From: Sediminicola luteus
Lineage (GTDB): Bacteria > Bacteroidota > Bacteroidia > Flavobacteriales > Flavobacteriaceae
Assembly (NCBI RefSeq): GCF_002514735.1
Contig: NZ_NBWU01000005.1
Span: 62,001 to 126,000, forward strand
Length of the DNA: 64,000 nt
Direction of reading: 5' to 3'
Position 1 is the stretch's first letter; each line of letters starts with the position of its first letter. This document shows, piece after piece, positions 1 through 9,148 of the stretch. A model generated the notes under the pieces. That model was given only the letters and a program-made list of their open reading frames with translations. It made no database searches and was not told where the DNA came from. The translations under genes were made by a program, and so were the position numbers.

Positions 1-11
1 GTATAAACCAA

Positions 12-37
12 AAAAGACGGCACTTGGGCCGTCTTTT
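12..37. terminator. Intrinsic terminator after frr
   Basis: Perfect 10-bp inverted repeat AAAAGACGGC / GCCGTCTTTT around the 6-nt loop ACTTGG. It lies 20 bases beyond the frr stop and carries T/A tracts on both sides, so it can stop transcription of the minus-strand pyrH-frr unit and anything arriving from the other side. Confidence 0.85.
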
Positions 38-56
38 GCAATAGTATATTGATCGG

Positions 57-611
57 TTAAACCGTCATAATCTCTTTTTCCTTTACCTCGTAGATGTCGT
101 CGACCTTTTTGGTGTAACTATTGGTCAGGTCTTGGATATCCATTTCGGTATTCTTGGTCAAGTCTTCAGAAGCTTCTAAGTCCTTGAGCTCTTTATTGGC
201 ATCTTGGCGGGCGTTACGGATACTGACCTTGGCATGCTCGGCCTCTGCCTTGGCTTGTTTGGTCAATTCCCTACGTCGCTCTTCGGTTAATGGGGGTACA
301 CTGATAATTATAGTCTCGCCATTGTTCATGGGGTTAAAGCCCAAGTTGGCATAGGTAATGGCCTTTTCGATTTCTTGAAGCATGCTCTTTTCCCAAGGTT
401 GAACCGAAATGGTACGGGCGTCAGGGGTATTTACGTTGGCAACCTGCGATAAAGGGGTCTGTGAGCCATAGTAGTCTACCATAACCGTAGAGAGCATTAC
501 GGGACTGGCCTTACCTGCGCGAATCTTGGCCAAAGCTTTTTCTAAATGGCCCAGGGCGGCGTCCATATTTTCTTTAGTGCTGTCTAGAATAAATTTTATG
601 TCTTCTTCCAT
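57..611 (-). CDS. frr: Ribosome recycling factor
   Basis: 184 residues, the usual RRF length. RRF works with EF-G in the cytoplasm to split the post-termination ribosome. The sequence is RRF-like throughout: the N-terminal helix with ALAKIRAGKASP, the middle domain with QPWEKSMLQEIEKAI and ISVPPLTEERRRELTK, and the long charged C-terminal helix. It lies 24 bp downstream of pyrH on the same strand, the conserved pyrH-frr pair, and is followed by a strong terminator. The ATG start fits the family; nothing is unusual. Confidence 0.97.
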   Translation of the reverse strand: MEEDIKFILDSTKENMDAALGHLEKALAKIRAGKASPVMLSTVMVDYYGSQTPLSQVANVNTPDARTISVQPWEKSMLQEIEKAITYANLGFNPMNNGETIIISVPPLTEERRRELTKQAKAEAEHAKVSIRNARQDANKELKDLEASEDLTKNTEMDIQDLTNSYTKKVDDIYEVKEKEIMTV

Positions 612-635
612 AATATCTAAAAATTGGTAGCTTGC

Positions 636-1340
636 TTATTTAACGGTAGTTCCGATCTGTTCCCCAGATAGCAACTTTTGAAGGTTGCCTTGGGTGTTCA
701 TATCGAAAACCACAATAGGTAGTTCGTTTTCTTTGCTTAGGGTAAAGGCTGTGGTATCCATGACCTTTAAGCCTTTGTTCAATACTTCGTTAAACGAAAT
801 CTTATCGAATTTGGTAGCCGTGGCATCTTTTTCAGGGTCGGAAGTGTAGATACCATCAACTCGGGTGCCCTTTAGAATTACATCGGCTTCAATTTCTATG
901 GCGCGTAGTACGGCTGCGGAATCGGTAGTAAAGTATGGGTTTCCGGTTCCTCCTCCAAAAATGACCACTCTGCCTTTTTCCAGGTGTCGAATGGCTCTTC
1001 TTCTGATAAAGGGTTCGGCCACTTCGTTGATCTTTACCGCCGATTGTACCCGGGTTTCCAGACCTACGTTTTCCAAAGCGCTCTGTAGGGCCAAGGCATT
1101 GATTACCGTGGCCAGCATGCCCATATGGTCGCCTTGTACCCGATCCATGCCCGCACTTACACCTGAAACGCCCCTGAAAATGTTTCCGCCGCCAATAACA
1201 ATGGCTACCTGGGTGCCTTTGTCAACAACGGTTTTGATTTCCTCCGCATATTCGGCCAGCCTTATAGGGTCTATGCCGTATTGTTGGTTACCCATTAGGG
1301 CTTCGCCACTTAATTTTAATAAAATGCGGTTGTATTGCAT
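636..1340 (-). CDS. pyrH: Uridylate (UMP) kinase
   Basis: 234 residues from the chosen ATG. PyrH phosphorylates UMP to UDP in pyrimidine nucleotide synthesis and belongs to the amino-acid-kinase fold. Visible motifs are the N-terminal [13 protein letters not shown], the glycine-rich [11 protein letters not shown] and the [15 protein letters not shown] segment. An ATG eight codons upstream (1364) is possible, but a promoter-like TATTTTTG box lies at 1362-1369 (minus strand) and homologues start at MQY.., so 1340 is preferred. It forms a unit with frr, separated from upstream tsf by a terminator. Confidence 0.95.
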   Translation of the reverse strand: MQYNRILLKLSGEALMGNQQYGIDPIRLAEYAEEIKTVVDKGTQVAIVIGGGNIFRGVSGVSAGMDRVQGDHMGMLATVINALALQSALENVGLETRVQSAVKINEVAEPFIRRRAIRHLEKGRVVIFGGGTGNPYFTTDSAAVLRAIEIEADVILKGTRVDGIYTSDPEKDATATKFDKISFNEVLNKGLKVMDTTAFTLSKENELPIVVFDMNTQGNLQKLLSGEQIGTTVK

Positions 1341-1411
1341 GGATTTAAGATTAGATTTTGGCAAAAATAATCAATTTTTAGGTGGGTAGGCCGTCGAATT
1401 TATAGAAACGA

Positions 1412-1439
1412 AAAAGGGCCGCCGAATGGCAGCCCTTTT
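1412..1439. terminator. Intrinsic terminator between tsf and pyrH
   Basis: Inverted repeat AAAAGGGC / GCCCTTTT with an additional inner GCC/GGC pairing. It sits 19 bases beyond the tsf stop and separates the rpsB-tsf unit from pyrH-frr on the minus strand. Confidence 0.8.
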
Positions 1440-1458
1440 GTATGCGATTATACTATGG

Positions 1459-2424
1459 TTATCCCAAAGAAACACGTTTGAATCCGGCAACTTCAACCTC
1501 GCCGTAAGAAGCTACGTGCTTGGCAACGTTGGCTTTTTCGTCTTTGATGAATACCTGGTCTAACAAACACTGCTCTTTGTCCAGGGTGGTGTTGTCAGAA
1601 ACGAATCTGTCCATTTTACCTGGAAGGATCTTGTCCCAAATCTGCTCTGGCTTACCTTCGGCCTTCAATTGGGCTTTGGCGTCTTCCTCGGCCTGGGCCA
1701 TAACCTCAGGGGTCAATTGGGACATAGAGATGTACTTAGGTACATTTTTCAATGTTTTTCCTAAACGGGCCAACTCTTCGTTGTCTTTTTCGATTACAGC
1801 GATACGTGCTTCGGTTTCAGAGGCAACATAAGCCGGGTCGAAATCTTTGTAAGACAAAGTAGTGGCTCCCATAGAAGCAACCTGCATGGCCAAATCTTTA
1901 GCCAACTCTTCGGCTTTGTCGATTTTAGCGGTAAGACCTACAACAGCACCGATCTTGTTGATGTGTACATAAGAACCAACATAAGGAGCTTCTACTTTTT
2001 CAAAAGCTTTAATCTCTAGTTTTTCACCGATAACACCAGTTTGCTCGATCAATTTGTCGGCAACGGTCATACCATTGAAGTCAGAGGCCAACATTTCTTC
2101 TAAAGAAGCGTAGTTTAAAGCGTGCTGGGCCAATTCTTTGGCCAAGCTTACGAAACTTTCGTTCTTACCTACGAAATCGGTCTCACAACCCAATACGATG
2201 GTAACACCTACAGTATTGTCGGCGTTAACAGCAGCTGCAGCGGCTCCTTCGGTAGACTCACGGTCGGCCCTTTTAGCGGCAACCTTTTGTCCTTTTTTAC
2301 GAAGTACCTCAATGGCCTTGTCAAAATCGCCTTCGGCTTCTACCAAGGCTTTTTTACAATCCATCATTCCGGCCCCAGTGGCCTTTCTTAGTTTGTTTAC
2401 TTCTGCGGCGGTAATCTTTACCAT
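1459..2424 (-). CDS. tsf: Translation elongation factor Ts
   Basis: 321 residues, longer than E. coli EF-Ts (about 280) but typical for this phylum. EF-Ts is the guanine-nucleotide exchange factor that regenerates EF-Tu-GTP. The N-terminal UBA-like helices (TGAGMMDCKKALVEAEGDF) and the core signature GCETDFVGKNESF near residue 80 are clear; further dimerisation-type segments follow. It lies 106 bp downstream of rpsB, the near-universal gene pair, and is followed by a terminator. Confidence 0.97.
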   Translation of the reverse strand: MVKITAAEVNKLRKATGAGMMDCKKALVEAEGDFDKAIEVLRKKGQKVAAKRADRESTEGAAAAAVNADNTVGVTIVLGCETDFVGKNESFVSLAKELAQHALNYASLEEMLASDFNGMTVADKLIEQTGVIGEKLEIKAFEKVEAPYVGSYVHINKIGAVVGLTAKIDKAEELAKDLAMQVASMGATTLSYKDFDPAYVASETEARIAVIEKDNEELARLGKTLKNVPKYISMSQLTPEVMAQAEEDAKAQLKAEGKPEQIWDKILPGKMDRFVSDNTTLDKEQCLLDQVFIKDEKANVAKHVASYGEVEVAGFKRVSLG

Positions 2425-2530
2425 TTTTATCGCTTTTTAAAATTCCCCTAAAATAATTCCTGTATTACTACTTGGGTTTAGGGCAATGTTAAATTAATAT
2501 TTAGTTATATCAATTCTATTGAAAAGGGGC

Positions 2531-3583
2531 TTATTCGATTCCTCCTTTTACTTCGTCTTGCCAAGTTTTCAACTCATCCCACTTGCCATCGGCAGCCATT
2601 TGGGCTTGCTTTGGCCAAGAGGCTGGGTTCTTAGAAGCATAAGCACCACCGGCTTCGGCCAAGATGGCTTTAAGGTCTTCTTCGCTTTTAGCGGCCAAAT
2701 CGGCATAGGTGTTGATGCCTTTACCTTGGAAGATCTCGGCGATTTTTGGGCCAATACCTTCAACTTTGGTCAAATCTTCAGTGGCAGCTGTGGCCTCAGC
2801 GGCTGGAGCAGCCTCTGCAACTGGAGCGGCGGCTTCGGCTTTAGGAGCTTCCTCTTTTTTGGCAGCACCTTCTTTTTCAGCTTGCTTTTCAGACTTACGC
2901 TCGGCCAAACCTTCGGCAACGGCAGCAGTAGCGGCGGTCATAATAGCCTCGATAGAACGAGAAGCATCATCATTGGAAGGAATAACGAAATCGATAGGCC
3001 TTGGGTCGCAATTGGTATCGACCATAGCGAAAATAGGGATGTTCAACTTCTGGGCTTCCTTAACGGCGATGTGCTCACGCATAGTATCAACGATGAACAA
3101 CGCACCTGGTAAACGGGTCATGTCAGAGATAGAACCTAAGTTCTTTTCCAGCTTGGCACGTAAACGATCTACTTGTAAACGCTCTTTTTTAGAAAGGGTG
3201 TTGAAGGTACCGTCTTTCTTCATACGATCGATAGAAGCCATTTTCTTAACGGCTTTACGAATGGTTACGAAGTTGGTCAACATACCACCTGGCCATCTTT
3301 CAGTGATGTACGGCATGTTTACGGCTCCGGCCTTTTCGGCTACAATGTCTTTAGCTTGTTTCTTGGTGGCTACGAAAAGGATTTTTCGTCCACTAGCGGC
3401 CAATTTTTTCAAGGCTTCTTGAGCCTCTTCGATCTTAGCGGCTGTTTTGTAAAGGTTGATAACGTGAATACCGTTACGCTCCATATAGATGTATGGGGCC
3501 ATGTTCGGGTTCCACTTACGGGTAAGGTGACCAAAGTGTACACCTGCCTCTAAGAGGTCTTTAACTTCTGTTTTGTTTGCCAT
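2531..3583 (-). CDS. rpsB: Ribosomal protein S2 with helix-hairpin-helix tail
   Basis: 350 residues. Residues 1-228 are an ordinary S2, a small-subunit protein (LLEAGVHFGHLTRKWNP, ALFIVDTMREHIAVKEA, NIPIFAMVDTNCDPRPIDF). Residues about 229-268 are an Ala/Glu/Lys/Pro linker, and 269-350 form a second domain with a helix-hairpin-helix signature (LTKVEGIGPKIAEIF). Standard S2 is about 230-260 residues, so the tail is an addition; similar tails are known to me on Bacteroidota ribosomal proteins including L21. The in-frame ATG at 3619 adds 12 unconserved residues, so 3583 (MANKTEVKDLL) is chosen. It is followed by tsf. Confidence 0.96.
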   Translation of the reverse strand: MANKTEVKDLLEAGVHFGHLTRKWNPNMAPYIYMERNGIHVINLYKTAAKIEEAQEALKKLAASGRKILFVATKKQAKDIVAEKAGAVNMPYITERWPGGMLTNFVTIRKAVKKMASIDRMKKDGTFNTLSKKERLQVDRLRAKLEKNLGSISDMTRLPGALFIVDTMREHIAVKEAQKLNIPIFAMVDTNCDPRPIDFVIPSNDDASRSIEAIMTAATAAVAEGLAERKSEKQAEKEGAAKKEEAPKAEAAAPVAEAAPAAEATAATEDLTKVEGIGPKIAEIFQGKGINTYADLAAKSEEDLKAILAEAGGAYASKNPASWPKQAQMAADGKWDELKTWQDEVKGGIE

Positions 3584-3617
3584 TTTTGTATAATAGTTTA
3601 CGTTCCGTTGAATTAGC

Positions 3618-3654
3618 AATGGTAAAGTGGTACGCTTGGCGAGCCTCTACCATT
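3618..3654 (-). promoter_or_regulatory. Possible hairpin in the rpsB leader
   Basis: Seven-base inverted repeat AATGGTA / TACCATT about 35 bases upstream of the rpsB start, with GC-rich sequence between the arms. S2 genes are often autoregulated through their leader RNA, so this could be a binding site, but no known S2 leader motif was recognised. Low confidence. Confidence 0.25.
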
Positions 3655-3745
3655 TAGATGCTAAACTAATTTCCAGACCCGTTGGGCCCAGAACAACGAC
3701 AACAATTTAAATAGTGCGGATAATACCGCGGGTTTCAATGAACAT

Positions 3746-3770
3746 AAAAGGGTCGGTGACCCACCGACCC
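3746..3770 (-). terminator. Intrinsic terminator after rpsI
   Basis: Perfect 8-bp stem GGGTCGGT / ACCGACCC with a 5-nt loop, followed on the minus strand by TTTTATGTT. It lies 18 bases beyond the rpsI stop and ends the rplM-rpsI unit. Confidence 0.85.
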
Positions 3771-3787
3771 GAACAACCGTAGTTGTA

Positions 3788-4174
3788 TTAACGTTTAGAG
3801 AACTGGAATTTCTTACGGGCCTTTTTCTGACCGAATTTCTTACGTTCTACCATACGTGGGTCTCTAGTCAATAGACCTTCAGGCTTTAAGGCAGTCCTGT
3901 TTTCAGCGTCTACCTCGCAAAGGGCGCGGGATAGGGCCAAACGGATGGCCTCGGCCTGTCCGGTAATACCTCCACCGTATACGTTAACTTTAACGTCGTA
4001 GGTGTCTTCGGTACCGGTCAAAGCGAAAGGCTGCTTTACCTTATATTGTAGAGGAGCCGTAGTAAAGTACTCGGCCAACTCTTTTTTGTTTACGGTAATG
4101 TTACCACTTCCTTGTGATACATATACACGGGCAACGGCAGTTTTACGCCTTCCAATTTTGTGTATTACCTCCAT
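3788..4174 (-). CDS. rpsI: Ribosomal protein S9
   Basis: 128 residues, normal length for S9, a small-subunit head protein whose C-terminal tail reaches the P-site. The start ([18 protein letters not shown]), the [19 protein letters not shown] segment and the basic tail ending in KFQFSKR are diagnostic. Its ATG overlaps the rplM stop by one base (TAATG, 4172-4176), suggesting translational coupling and fixing the start. Confidence 0.98.
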   Translation of the reverse strand: MEVIHKIGRRKTAVARVYVSQGSGNITVNKKELAEYFTTAPLQYKVKQPFALTGTEDTYDVKVNVYGGGITGQAEAIRLALSRALCEVDAENRTALKPEGLLTRDPRMVERKKFGQKKARKKFQFSKR

Positions 4175-4629
4175 TACTTAATATCGTTTAAGTTTATTGC
4201 TTGCGGCTTCTGGGCTTCTTGCTTATGCTCGGCACCGGCATAAACTTTTAGGTTACGGAACAAATCGGCTCCCAACCTGTTTTTAGGAAGCATACCTTTG
4301 ATGCTCTTTTCAACGATACGCTCTGGGGTTCTTTCCAAAACCTCGGCAGCAGTCCTTGAACGTTGACCACCTGGGTAACCGGTGTGACGTATATAGGTTT
4401 TTTGCTCCCACTTTTTTCCAGAAAGTTGGATTTTTTCGGCATTGATAACGACTACGTTATCGCCGCAATCCACGTGCGGTGTAAAACTAGGCTTGTGCTT
4501 TCCACGTAGCAAAACCGCTACTTTAGAAGCCAATCGGCCCAACGTTTCCCCTTCAGCATCTACTAGCAACCACTGCTTGTCAACGGTCGACTTGTTGGCC
4601 GATATGGTTTTGTAGCTTAATGTATCCAC
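4174..4629 (-). CDS. rplM: Ribosomal protein L13 (GTG start)
   Basis: 151 residues from a GTG at 4629. L13 is an early-assembling large-subunit protein. [43 protein letters not shown] and [11 protein letters not shown] are family signatures. The reading frame stays open upstream to a TTG/ATG-type start at 4689, but that stretch contains a Bacteroidota-type promoter (4679-4708), and the conserved family N-terminus ([15 protein letters not shown]) begins at the GTG. First gene of the rplM-rpsI pair; the stop overlaps the rpsI ATG. Confidence 0.95.
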   Translation of the reverse strand: MDTLSYKTISANKSTVDKQWLLVDAEGETLGRLASKVAVLLRGKHKPSFTPHVDCGDNVVVINAEKIQLSGKKWEQKTYIRHTGYPGGQRSRTAAEVLERTPERIVEKSIKGMLPKNRLGADLFRNLKVYAGAEHKQEAQKPQAINLNDIK

Positions 4630-4678
4630 ACTAACTAATATTTGATTATTAAACAGTCCAATCCCGATAAACGGGCTG

Positions 4679-4708
4679 CAAATGTACAATTATTAAGTTG
4701 AAATCCAA
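4679..4708 (-). promoter_or_regulatory. Promoter of rplM-rpsI
   Basis: On the minus strand a TTG (complement of 4706-4708) is followed after 19 bases by TACATTTG (complement of 4679-4686), matching the Bacteroidota housekeeping form TTG / TAnnTTTG. The predicted transcript starts near 4675 and begins with a small CCCG-N5-CGGG hairpin (4663-4675) before the GTG start. Confidence 0.7.
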
Positions 4709-4915
4709 ATGCTTGTTCCTAGAAATTTTTAGGGCGCTGGCCCGCTTCCTAGAACTAGGGTGTGTGCAAGTATAAATGAAGTAATCCAAAGGTAAGAAAA
4801 CCTAGGCTCTTGTTAGCTTCTCGAGGGAGTAAAGATGTTAAGATTATCTAAAAAAACACGAAGATTGTAACAGTACCGAAAATGCTTGGTCTTTCCTATA
4901 AACCATCAATCAATT

Positions 4916-7591
4916 ATGAAATCCAGAATTTGCTGCGCCATACTATTGCTTTTTGGCTTGGGGGCCTTTGCTCAAGATGCAGAGGAAAACAAAAAGCAAG
5001 GGGAGAATGGGGTTACCCTGATTCCAAGACGTATATATACTACTCAAAAAATTACAGGGGAGGCCCCGAAGATCGATGGTCTTTTAAACGACGCGGCATG
5101 GAAAACCGTGGATTGGGGCAACGATTTTATACAATGGACCCCCGATGAAGGGGAAGCCCCGAGCTATCAGACCAAATTCAAGATCCTTTATGACGATAAG
5201 AATATCTACTTTGGGGTATTGAGTTTGGACGATGAGCCCGATAAGATCGTAAAACGACTGTCGCGCCGCGATGGGTTCGAAGGCGATTGGATTGAGATCA
5301 ATATAGATAGTTATCACGATCTGCGGACGGCTTTTTCATTTAACCTTTCGGCTGCGGGTGTAAAGGGCGATGAATTTATCTCGAACGATGGCCAGAATTG
5401 GGACGAAAGTTGGAACCCTATTTGGTATGCCAAAGCCCAGGTTACCCCGGAAGGATGGGTGGCCGAAATTCGGATTCCCTTAAGTCAATTGCGTTTTGGT
5501 AATGCCGAGGAACAGGTTTGGGGGCTACAGGTTATGCGTCGCTTTTTCAGGAATGAAGAGCGGTCTACTTGGCAATTGATACCACGGGAAGAAAATGGTT
5601 GGGTCAGTAAATTTGGAGAACTTCATGGCCTAAAAGACTTGGTGCCCCAAAAACAATTGGAAATACAGCCGTACATGGTTGCTTCCCTCGATACCTATGA
5701 AAAGGAGGAAGGGAATCCGTTTCGTGATGGTTCTGATTATACGCTCAGCGGAGGAATAGATGGTAAGGTCGGGGTGACCAATGATCTTACCTTGGATTTT
5801 ACCATAAACCCTGATTTTGGCCAGGTAGAGGCTGACCCCTCTCGTATTGCGTTGGACGGCTTTCAGATTTTTTTCGAAGAACGCCGCCCATTCTTTGTAG
5901 AGAACAAGAATATTTTTGATTATAGATTGTCGTCTTCCGAGGCTGGGAACACCTTTGGGTTCGACAACTTGTTCTATTCGCGCCGTATCGGTCGCAGTCC
6001 GCATGGTTCTCCTGACCTTAACGATGGCGAATTTGCCGATACCCCCGACAATACTACGATTTTGGGCGCGGCTAAATTTAGTGGTAAGACCAAAGACGGT
6101 TGGTCTATAGGGGTATTGGAGTCGGTTACGGCCTCTGAAAAATCGGAAATCGAAGATGAGAACGGTAACCGGCGCGAGGTAGAGGTAGAACCCTTGACCA
6201 ACTATTTGGTAGCCCGATTGCAAAAAGATTTTAACGACCGCAACTCGTATATAGGAGGTATAATTACGGCAACCAATAGAAATTTGCCCGAGAATCTGGA
6301 GTATCTACACAAGTCGGCCTATACCGGGGGGCTAGATTTTAAACACCGTTGGAACGATCGTAGCTGGTACGTTGGGGGCGATGTGGTCTTTAGTCAAGTT
6401 CGTGGGACCACGGAGGCCATAACCCGAACCCAGCAAGCGAACGAGCATAATTTTGACCGGGTAGATGCCTCGTATTTAGATGTAGATCCCAATGCTACCG
6501 ATTTGGTGGGTACAGGGGGTAACCTACAATTGGGCCGTATTGGTAAAGGTATAATCTTCGAAAGCGGATTTACCTGGCGTTCGCCTAAACTGGAGCTGAA
6601 CGATATTGGGTTCCAGCGTTTGGCCGACGATTTAAGGCATTATACGTGGGCGGGTTACCGTATCACCAAGCCCTTTTCCATTTTTAGGCGTATCCAATTC
6701 AATTACAATCATTGGTTTGCTTGGGACTATGGCGGCAACATCAAAAGGGTACAATGGAATACCAATACCAATATGACCTTTAAAAACAACTGGAATGCAG
6801 GTACCGGGTTCAATTACAAACCTACCTTATATAATAATACGGCCCTAAGGGGTGGGCCCCGTTTAAAACTGAACCCGGCCTTTAGCCAATGGTTATGGTT
6901 CAATACCGACCGGCGGAAAAAGGTGTATTTCAATGGGTTTATGAACTACGAAGTGGCCAAACAGAGTGCCTTTGGATATTTAGGGGTTGAAGCCGGGGTT
7001 ACCTACCAACCGATTAATGCCTTAAAACTATCGGTCTTTCCGGAATATGGTAAGTTTACCGACAAGCTCCAATATGTAGAGAATGTTTCCCATGGCGATC
7101 AAACCCGCTATGTGAACGGCGATATTTCGCAGGAGACCCTGAGTGTTTCGTTGCGTTTGAGTTATAATATTAATCCGGACCTGACCCTACAGTATTGGGG
7201 GCAGCCCTTTGTCTCAAGAGGCCGCTACACCGATTTTAAATATGTAACCGACGCTACTGCGGCCGATTTCTACGACCGTTTCCATCAATATACCGACCAG
7301 CAAATTGCTTTTGATACCGATTCGGAGCAATACGAGATCGATGAAAATAACGATGGGGAAGTTGACTATAGTTTTGGCGACCCCAATTTCTCCTTTGTAC
7401 AGTTCCGGTCGAACCTGGTACTGCGTTGGGAATACATTCCGGGCTCTGAAGCATATTTTGTATGGTCGCAAGGGGTAACCGGTTCCGGGGATCCCATGGC
7501 GAGCCTTGGAAATAACCTCGACACCCAGATTTTGGGGCAGACCTTGAACAATACGTTTCTGGTGAAATTAACCTATAGATTTATCCTTTGA
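4916..7591 (+). CDS. DUF5916 protein with N-terminal CBM9-like domain
   Basis: 891 residues. A signal peptide (residues 1-18, ending LLFGLGAFAQ) precedes a family-9 carbohydrate-binding-like domain at about 45-230 (IDGLLNDAAWKTVDW, KILYDDKNIYFGVLS) and a long DUF5916 region (NPDFGQVEADPS, FFEERRPFFVENKNIF) rich in alternating aromatic beta-strands to the C-terminal aromatic-rich strand TFLVKLTYRFIL. That pattern suggests an outer-membrane beta-barrel. Function and substrate are unknown for the family. The start was moved from an upstream in-frame candidate (4886) to the ATG that begins the signal peptide. The stop overlaps the next gene's ATG (TGATG), implying coupled translation. Confidence 0.9.
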   Translation: MKSRICCAILLLFGLGAFAQDAEENKKQGENGVTLIPRRIYTTQKITGEAPKIDGLLNDAAWKTVDWGNDFIQWTPDEGEAPSYQTKFKILYDDKNIYFGVLSLDDEPDKIVKRLSRRDGFEGDWIEINIDSYHDLRTAFSFNLSAAGVKGDEFISNDGQNWDESWNPIWYAKAQVTPEGWVAEIRIPLSQLRFGNAEEQVWGLQVMRRFFRNEERSTWQLIPREENGWVSKFGELHGLKDLVPQKQLEIQPYMVASLDTYEKEEGNPFRDGSDYTLSGGIDGKVGVTNDLTLDFTINPDFGQVEADPSRIALDGFQIFFEERRPFFVENKNIFDYRLSSSEAGNTFGFDNLFYSRRIGRSPHGSPDLNDGEFADTPDNTTILGAAKFSGKTKDGWSIGVLESVTASEKSEIEDENGNRREVEVEPLTNYLVARLQKDFNDRNSYIGGIITATNRNLPENLEYLHKSAYTGGLDFKHRWNDRSWYVGGDVVFSQVRGTTEAITRTQQANEHNFDRVDASYLDVDPNATDLVGTGGNLQLGRIGKGIIFESGFTWRSPKLELNDIGFQRLADDLRHYTWAGYRITKPFSIFRRIQFNYNHWFAWDYGGNIKRVQWNTNTNMTFKNNWNAGTGFNYKPTLYNNTALRGGPRLKLNPAFSQWLWFNTDRRKKVYFNGFMNYEVAKQSAFGYLGVEAGVTYQPINALKLSVFPEYGKFTDKLQYVENVSHGDQTRYVNGDISQETLSVSLRLSYNINPDLTLQYWGQPFVSRGRYTDFKYVTDATAADFYDRFHQYTDQQIAFDTDSEQYEIDENNDGEVDYSFGDPNFSFVQFRSNLVLRWEYIPGSEAYFVWSQGVTGSGDPMASLGNNLDTQILGQTLNNTFLVKLTYRFIL

Positions 7592-8079
7592 TGATGAAAA
7601 GGAGGATACAGCCGATTGGCCTGATAGTGTTTGTAGCTTTATTGGTCATAGGTTGTGGGCAGGGTAATGGTGTCTTTACGGATAAGCCTTCTAGGGTTGG
7701 TTTGTTGGCTACCTTAGACACCTTTAACCTTGCTTTTGAAAAAGCCGATGTAAAACGTTTAGATGCTTTGGTTTCCGATGGCTATGTACATACCAATGGA
7801 AGTTGGGCCCCCATTGGCAAAAAGGAATGGCTAGGGTATATACAACAGCGTAAAAACCGATTGGACAAAAAGGAATTACATTTACTTTCTTATCAAGTCC
7901 TCGATACCAAAGTGCATTGCCATAATACCATGGCTATCGTAACCAGTAAGGTCGAGGTTACTGAATTGGACAACGGACTTAGGGTGCATAAGGCTTTTCG
8001 GGTAACCCAAGCCTGGTCTTTTAAAGATGGGCAGTGGAAACGGGTAGCTTTTCAAGATACACCCATCGCGATCCAATAA
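7591..8079 (+). CDS. NTF2-like (DUF4440-type) lipoprotein
   Basis: 162 residues. A lipoprotein signal peptide ends in the lipobox LLVIGC (Cys about 21), followed by one SnoaL/NTF2-like fold domain: LLATLDTFNLAFEKADVKRLDALVSDGYVH and a C-terminal AWSFKDGQWKRVAFQDTPI. Such domains bind small molecules or act as enzymes of varied kind; no specific reaction can be assigned. The ATG at 7591 overlaps the DUF5916 stop by one base (TGATG), so the two are probably co-translated and may share a cell-envelope role. Confidence 0.85.
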   Translation: MMKRRIQPIGLIVFVALLVIGCGQGNGVFTDKPSRVGLLATLDTFNLAFEKADVKRLDALVSDGYVHTNGSWAPIGKKEWLGYIQQRKNRLDKKELHLLSYQVLDTKVHCHNTMAIVTSKVEVTELDNGLRVHKAFRVTQAWSFKDGQWKRVAFQDTPIAIQ

Positions 8080-8131
8080 AAGTTTGGTTCCTGATTTGGA
8101 AGGTTGGCCCTGCTTTTCATAGTTTAGGGGC

Positions 8132-9148
8132 ATGGCCAAATACAGTAGCATTACCGATATCGCCAAAGCCTTGGGCCTGTCGCCCTCAACGGTCTCCCGT
8201 GCCTTGAACGACCATTATTCCATAAGTGGAAAGACCAAGGAAAGAGTTTGGAACTATGCCAAGGAAACCGGATTTCAAAAAAATCTGAATGCGGCCAATT
8301 TACTGCATGGTAAATCGAAGGTGATCGGGGTCTTGGTACCCGAGGCCACCAGTCATTTTTTTGCTACGCTTATCAGTGGTACCCGTAACGGATTGGCCGG
8401 TAGTGGATACGATTTGATTATCTTGGAATCGAACGAATCCTATGAACAGGAAGTGCGTAACCTACGGTATCTCTGTTCTATGCGGGTCGATGGCATTTTG
8501 TATGCTCCCAGTGTGGCTACTACCGATTTTTCTCATTTAGATTTGGTACAGAAGAATAAGATACCATTTGTGAACATCGATCGCGAAGTACAGGGGTTTC
8601 ATTGTTGCAAGGTATTGTTGGATGATGGCTATGGCGCCCGACTGGCCGTTGAGCATCTCATTCAACGCGGGGCAAGGCGTATAGCCCATTTGGCCGGACC
8701 TAAAGAAGTCACCAATGCTGCCCAACGTTTACAAGCCTATAAAGACGTGCTCCAAGAACACCATATTCCATTTGATTCGGCACTGGTGGCGTTTTCCGAT
8801 TTTAGAATGCCCAGTAGTGCCCCGGCCATAAGCCGTTTGTTCGACCAGAAACCGGAAGCCATTTTTTGCGTAAATGACGAAACCGCCCTAGGATGTATGG
8901 CCGAAGCCCGGAAACGAAAACTAAAGGTGCCCGACGATGTACTTGTGGTAGGCTTCGACGATGAGATCTATAGTCAGTACTTTAACCCAGGTCTGACCAC
9001 AGTGCACAGCCCAATCGATCAAATGGCCCAAATGGCCGTAAAGAAATGCCTGAGGTTGATCCAAGATTTCGATGCCGTGGTGGTAGAGCGTATGGTGCTT
9101 CAGCCCGAACTGATCATCCGGAAATCTTCGCTGCGAAAGAAAAATTGA
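8132..9148 (+). CDS. LacI-family transcriptional regulator
   Basis: 338 residues, normal length. The N-terminal helix-turn-helix (SSITDIAKALGLSPSTVSRAL, residues 4-24, with hinge helix to about 60) is followed by a periplasmic-binding-protein-like sensor domain (VIGVLVPEATSHFFATLISG; PEAIFCVNDETALGCM; VVGFDDEIYSQYFNPGLTTV). Such proteins usually repress sugar genes until the sugar or its derivative binds. A LacI-type operator lies at 9377-9396, directly before the symporter-MIOX genes, which are therefore its likely targets; the inducer could be inositol, glucuronate or a related compound (inference). Confidence 0.93.
   Translation: MAKYSSITDIAKALGLSPSTVSRALNDHYSISGKTKERVWNYAKETGFQKNLNAANLLHGKSKVIGVLVPEATSHFFATLISGTRNGLAGSGYDLIILESNESYEQEVRNLRYLCSMRVDGILYAPSVATTDFSHLDLVQKNKIPFVNIDREVQGFHCCKVLLDDGYGARLAVEHLIQRGARRIAHLAGPKEVTNAAQRLQAYKDVLQEHHIPFDSALVAFSDFRMPSSAPAISRLFDQKPEAIFCVNDETALGCMAEARKRKLKVPDDVLVVGFDDEIYSQYFNPGLTTVHSPIDQMAQMAVKKCLRLIQDFDAVVVERMVLQPELIIRKSSLRKKN

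Noticed and set aside
2519-3422. Long plus-strand frames opposite rpsB and tsf
   Set aside because: Shadows of strongly biased codons in the highly expressed minus-strand genes; no start context and no family match.
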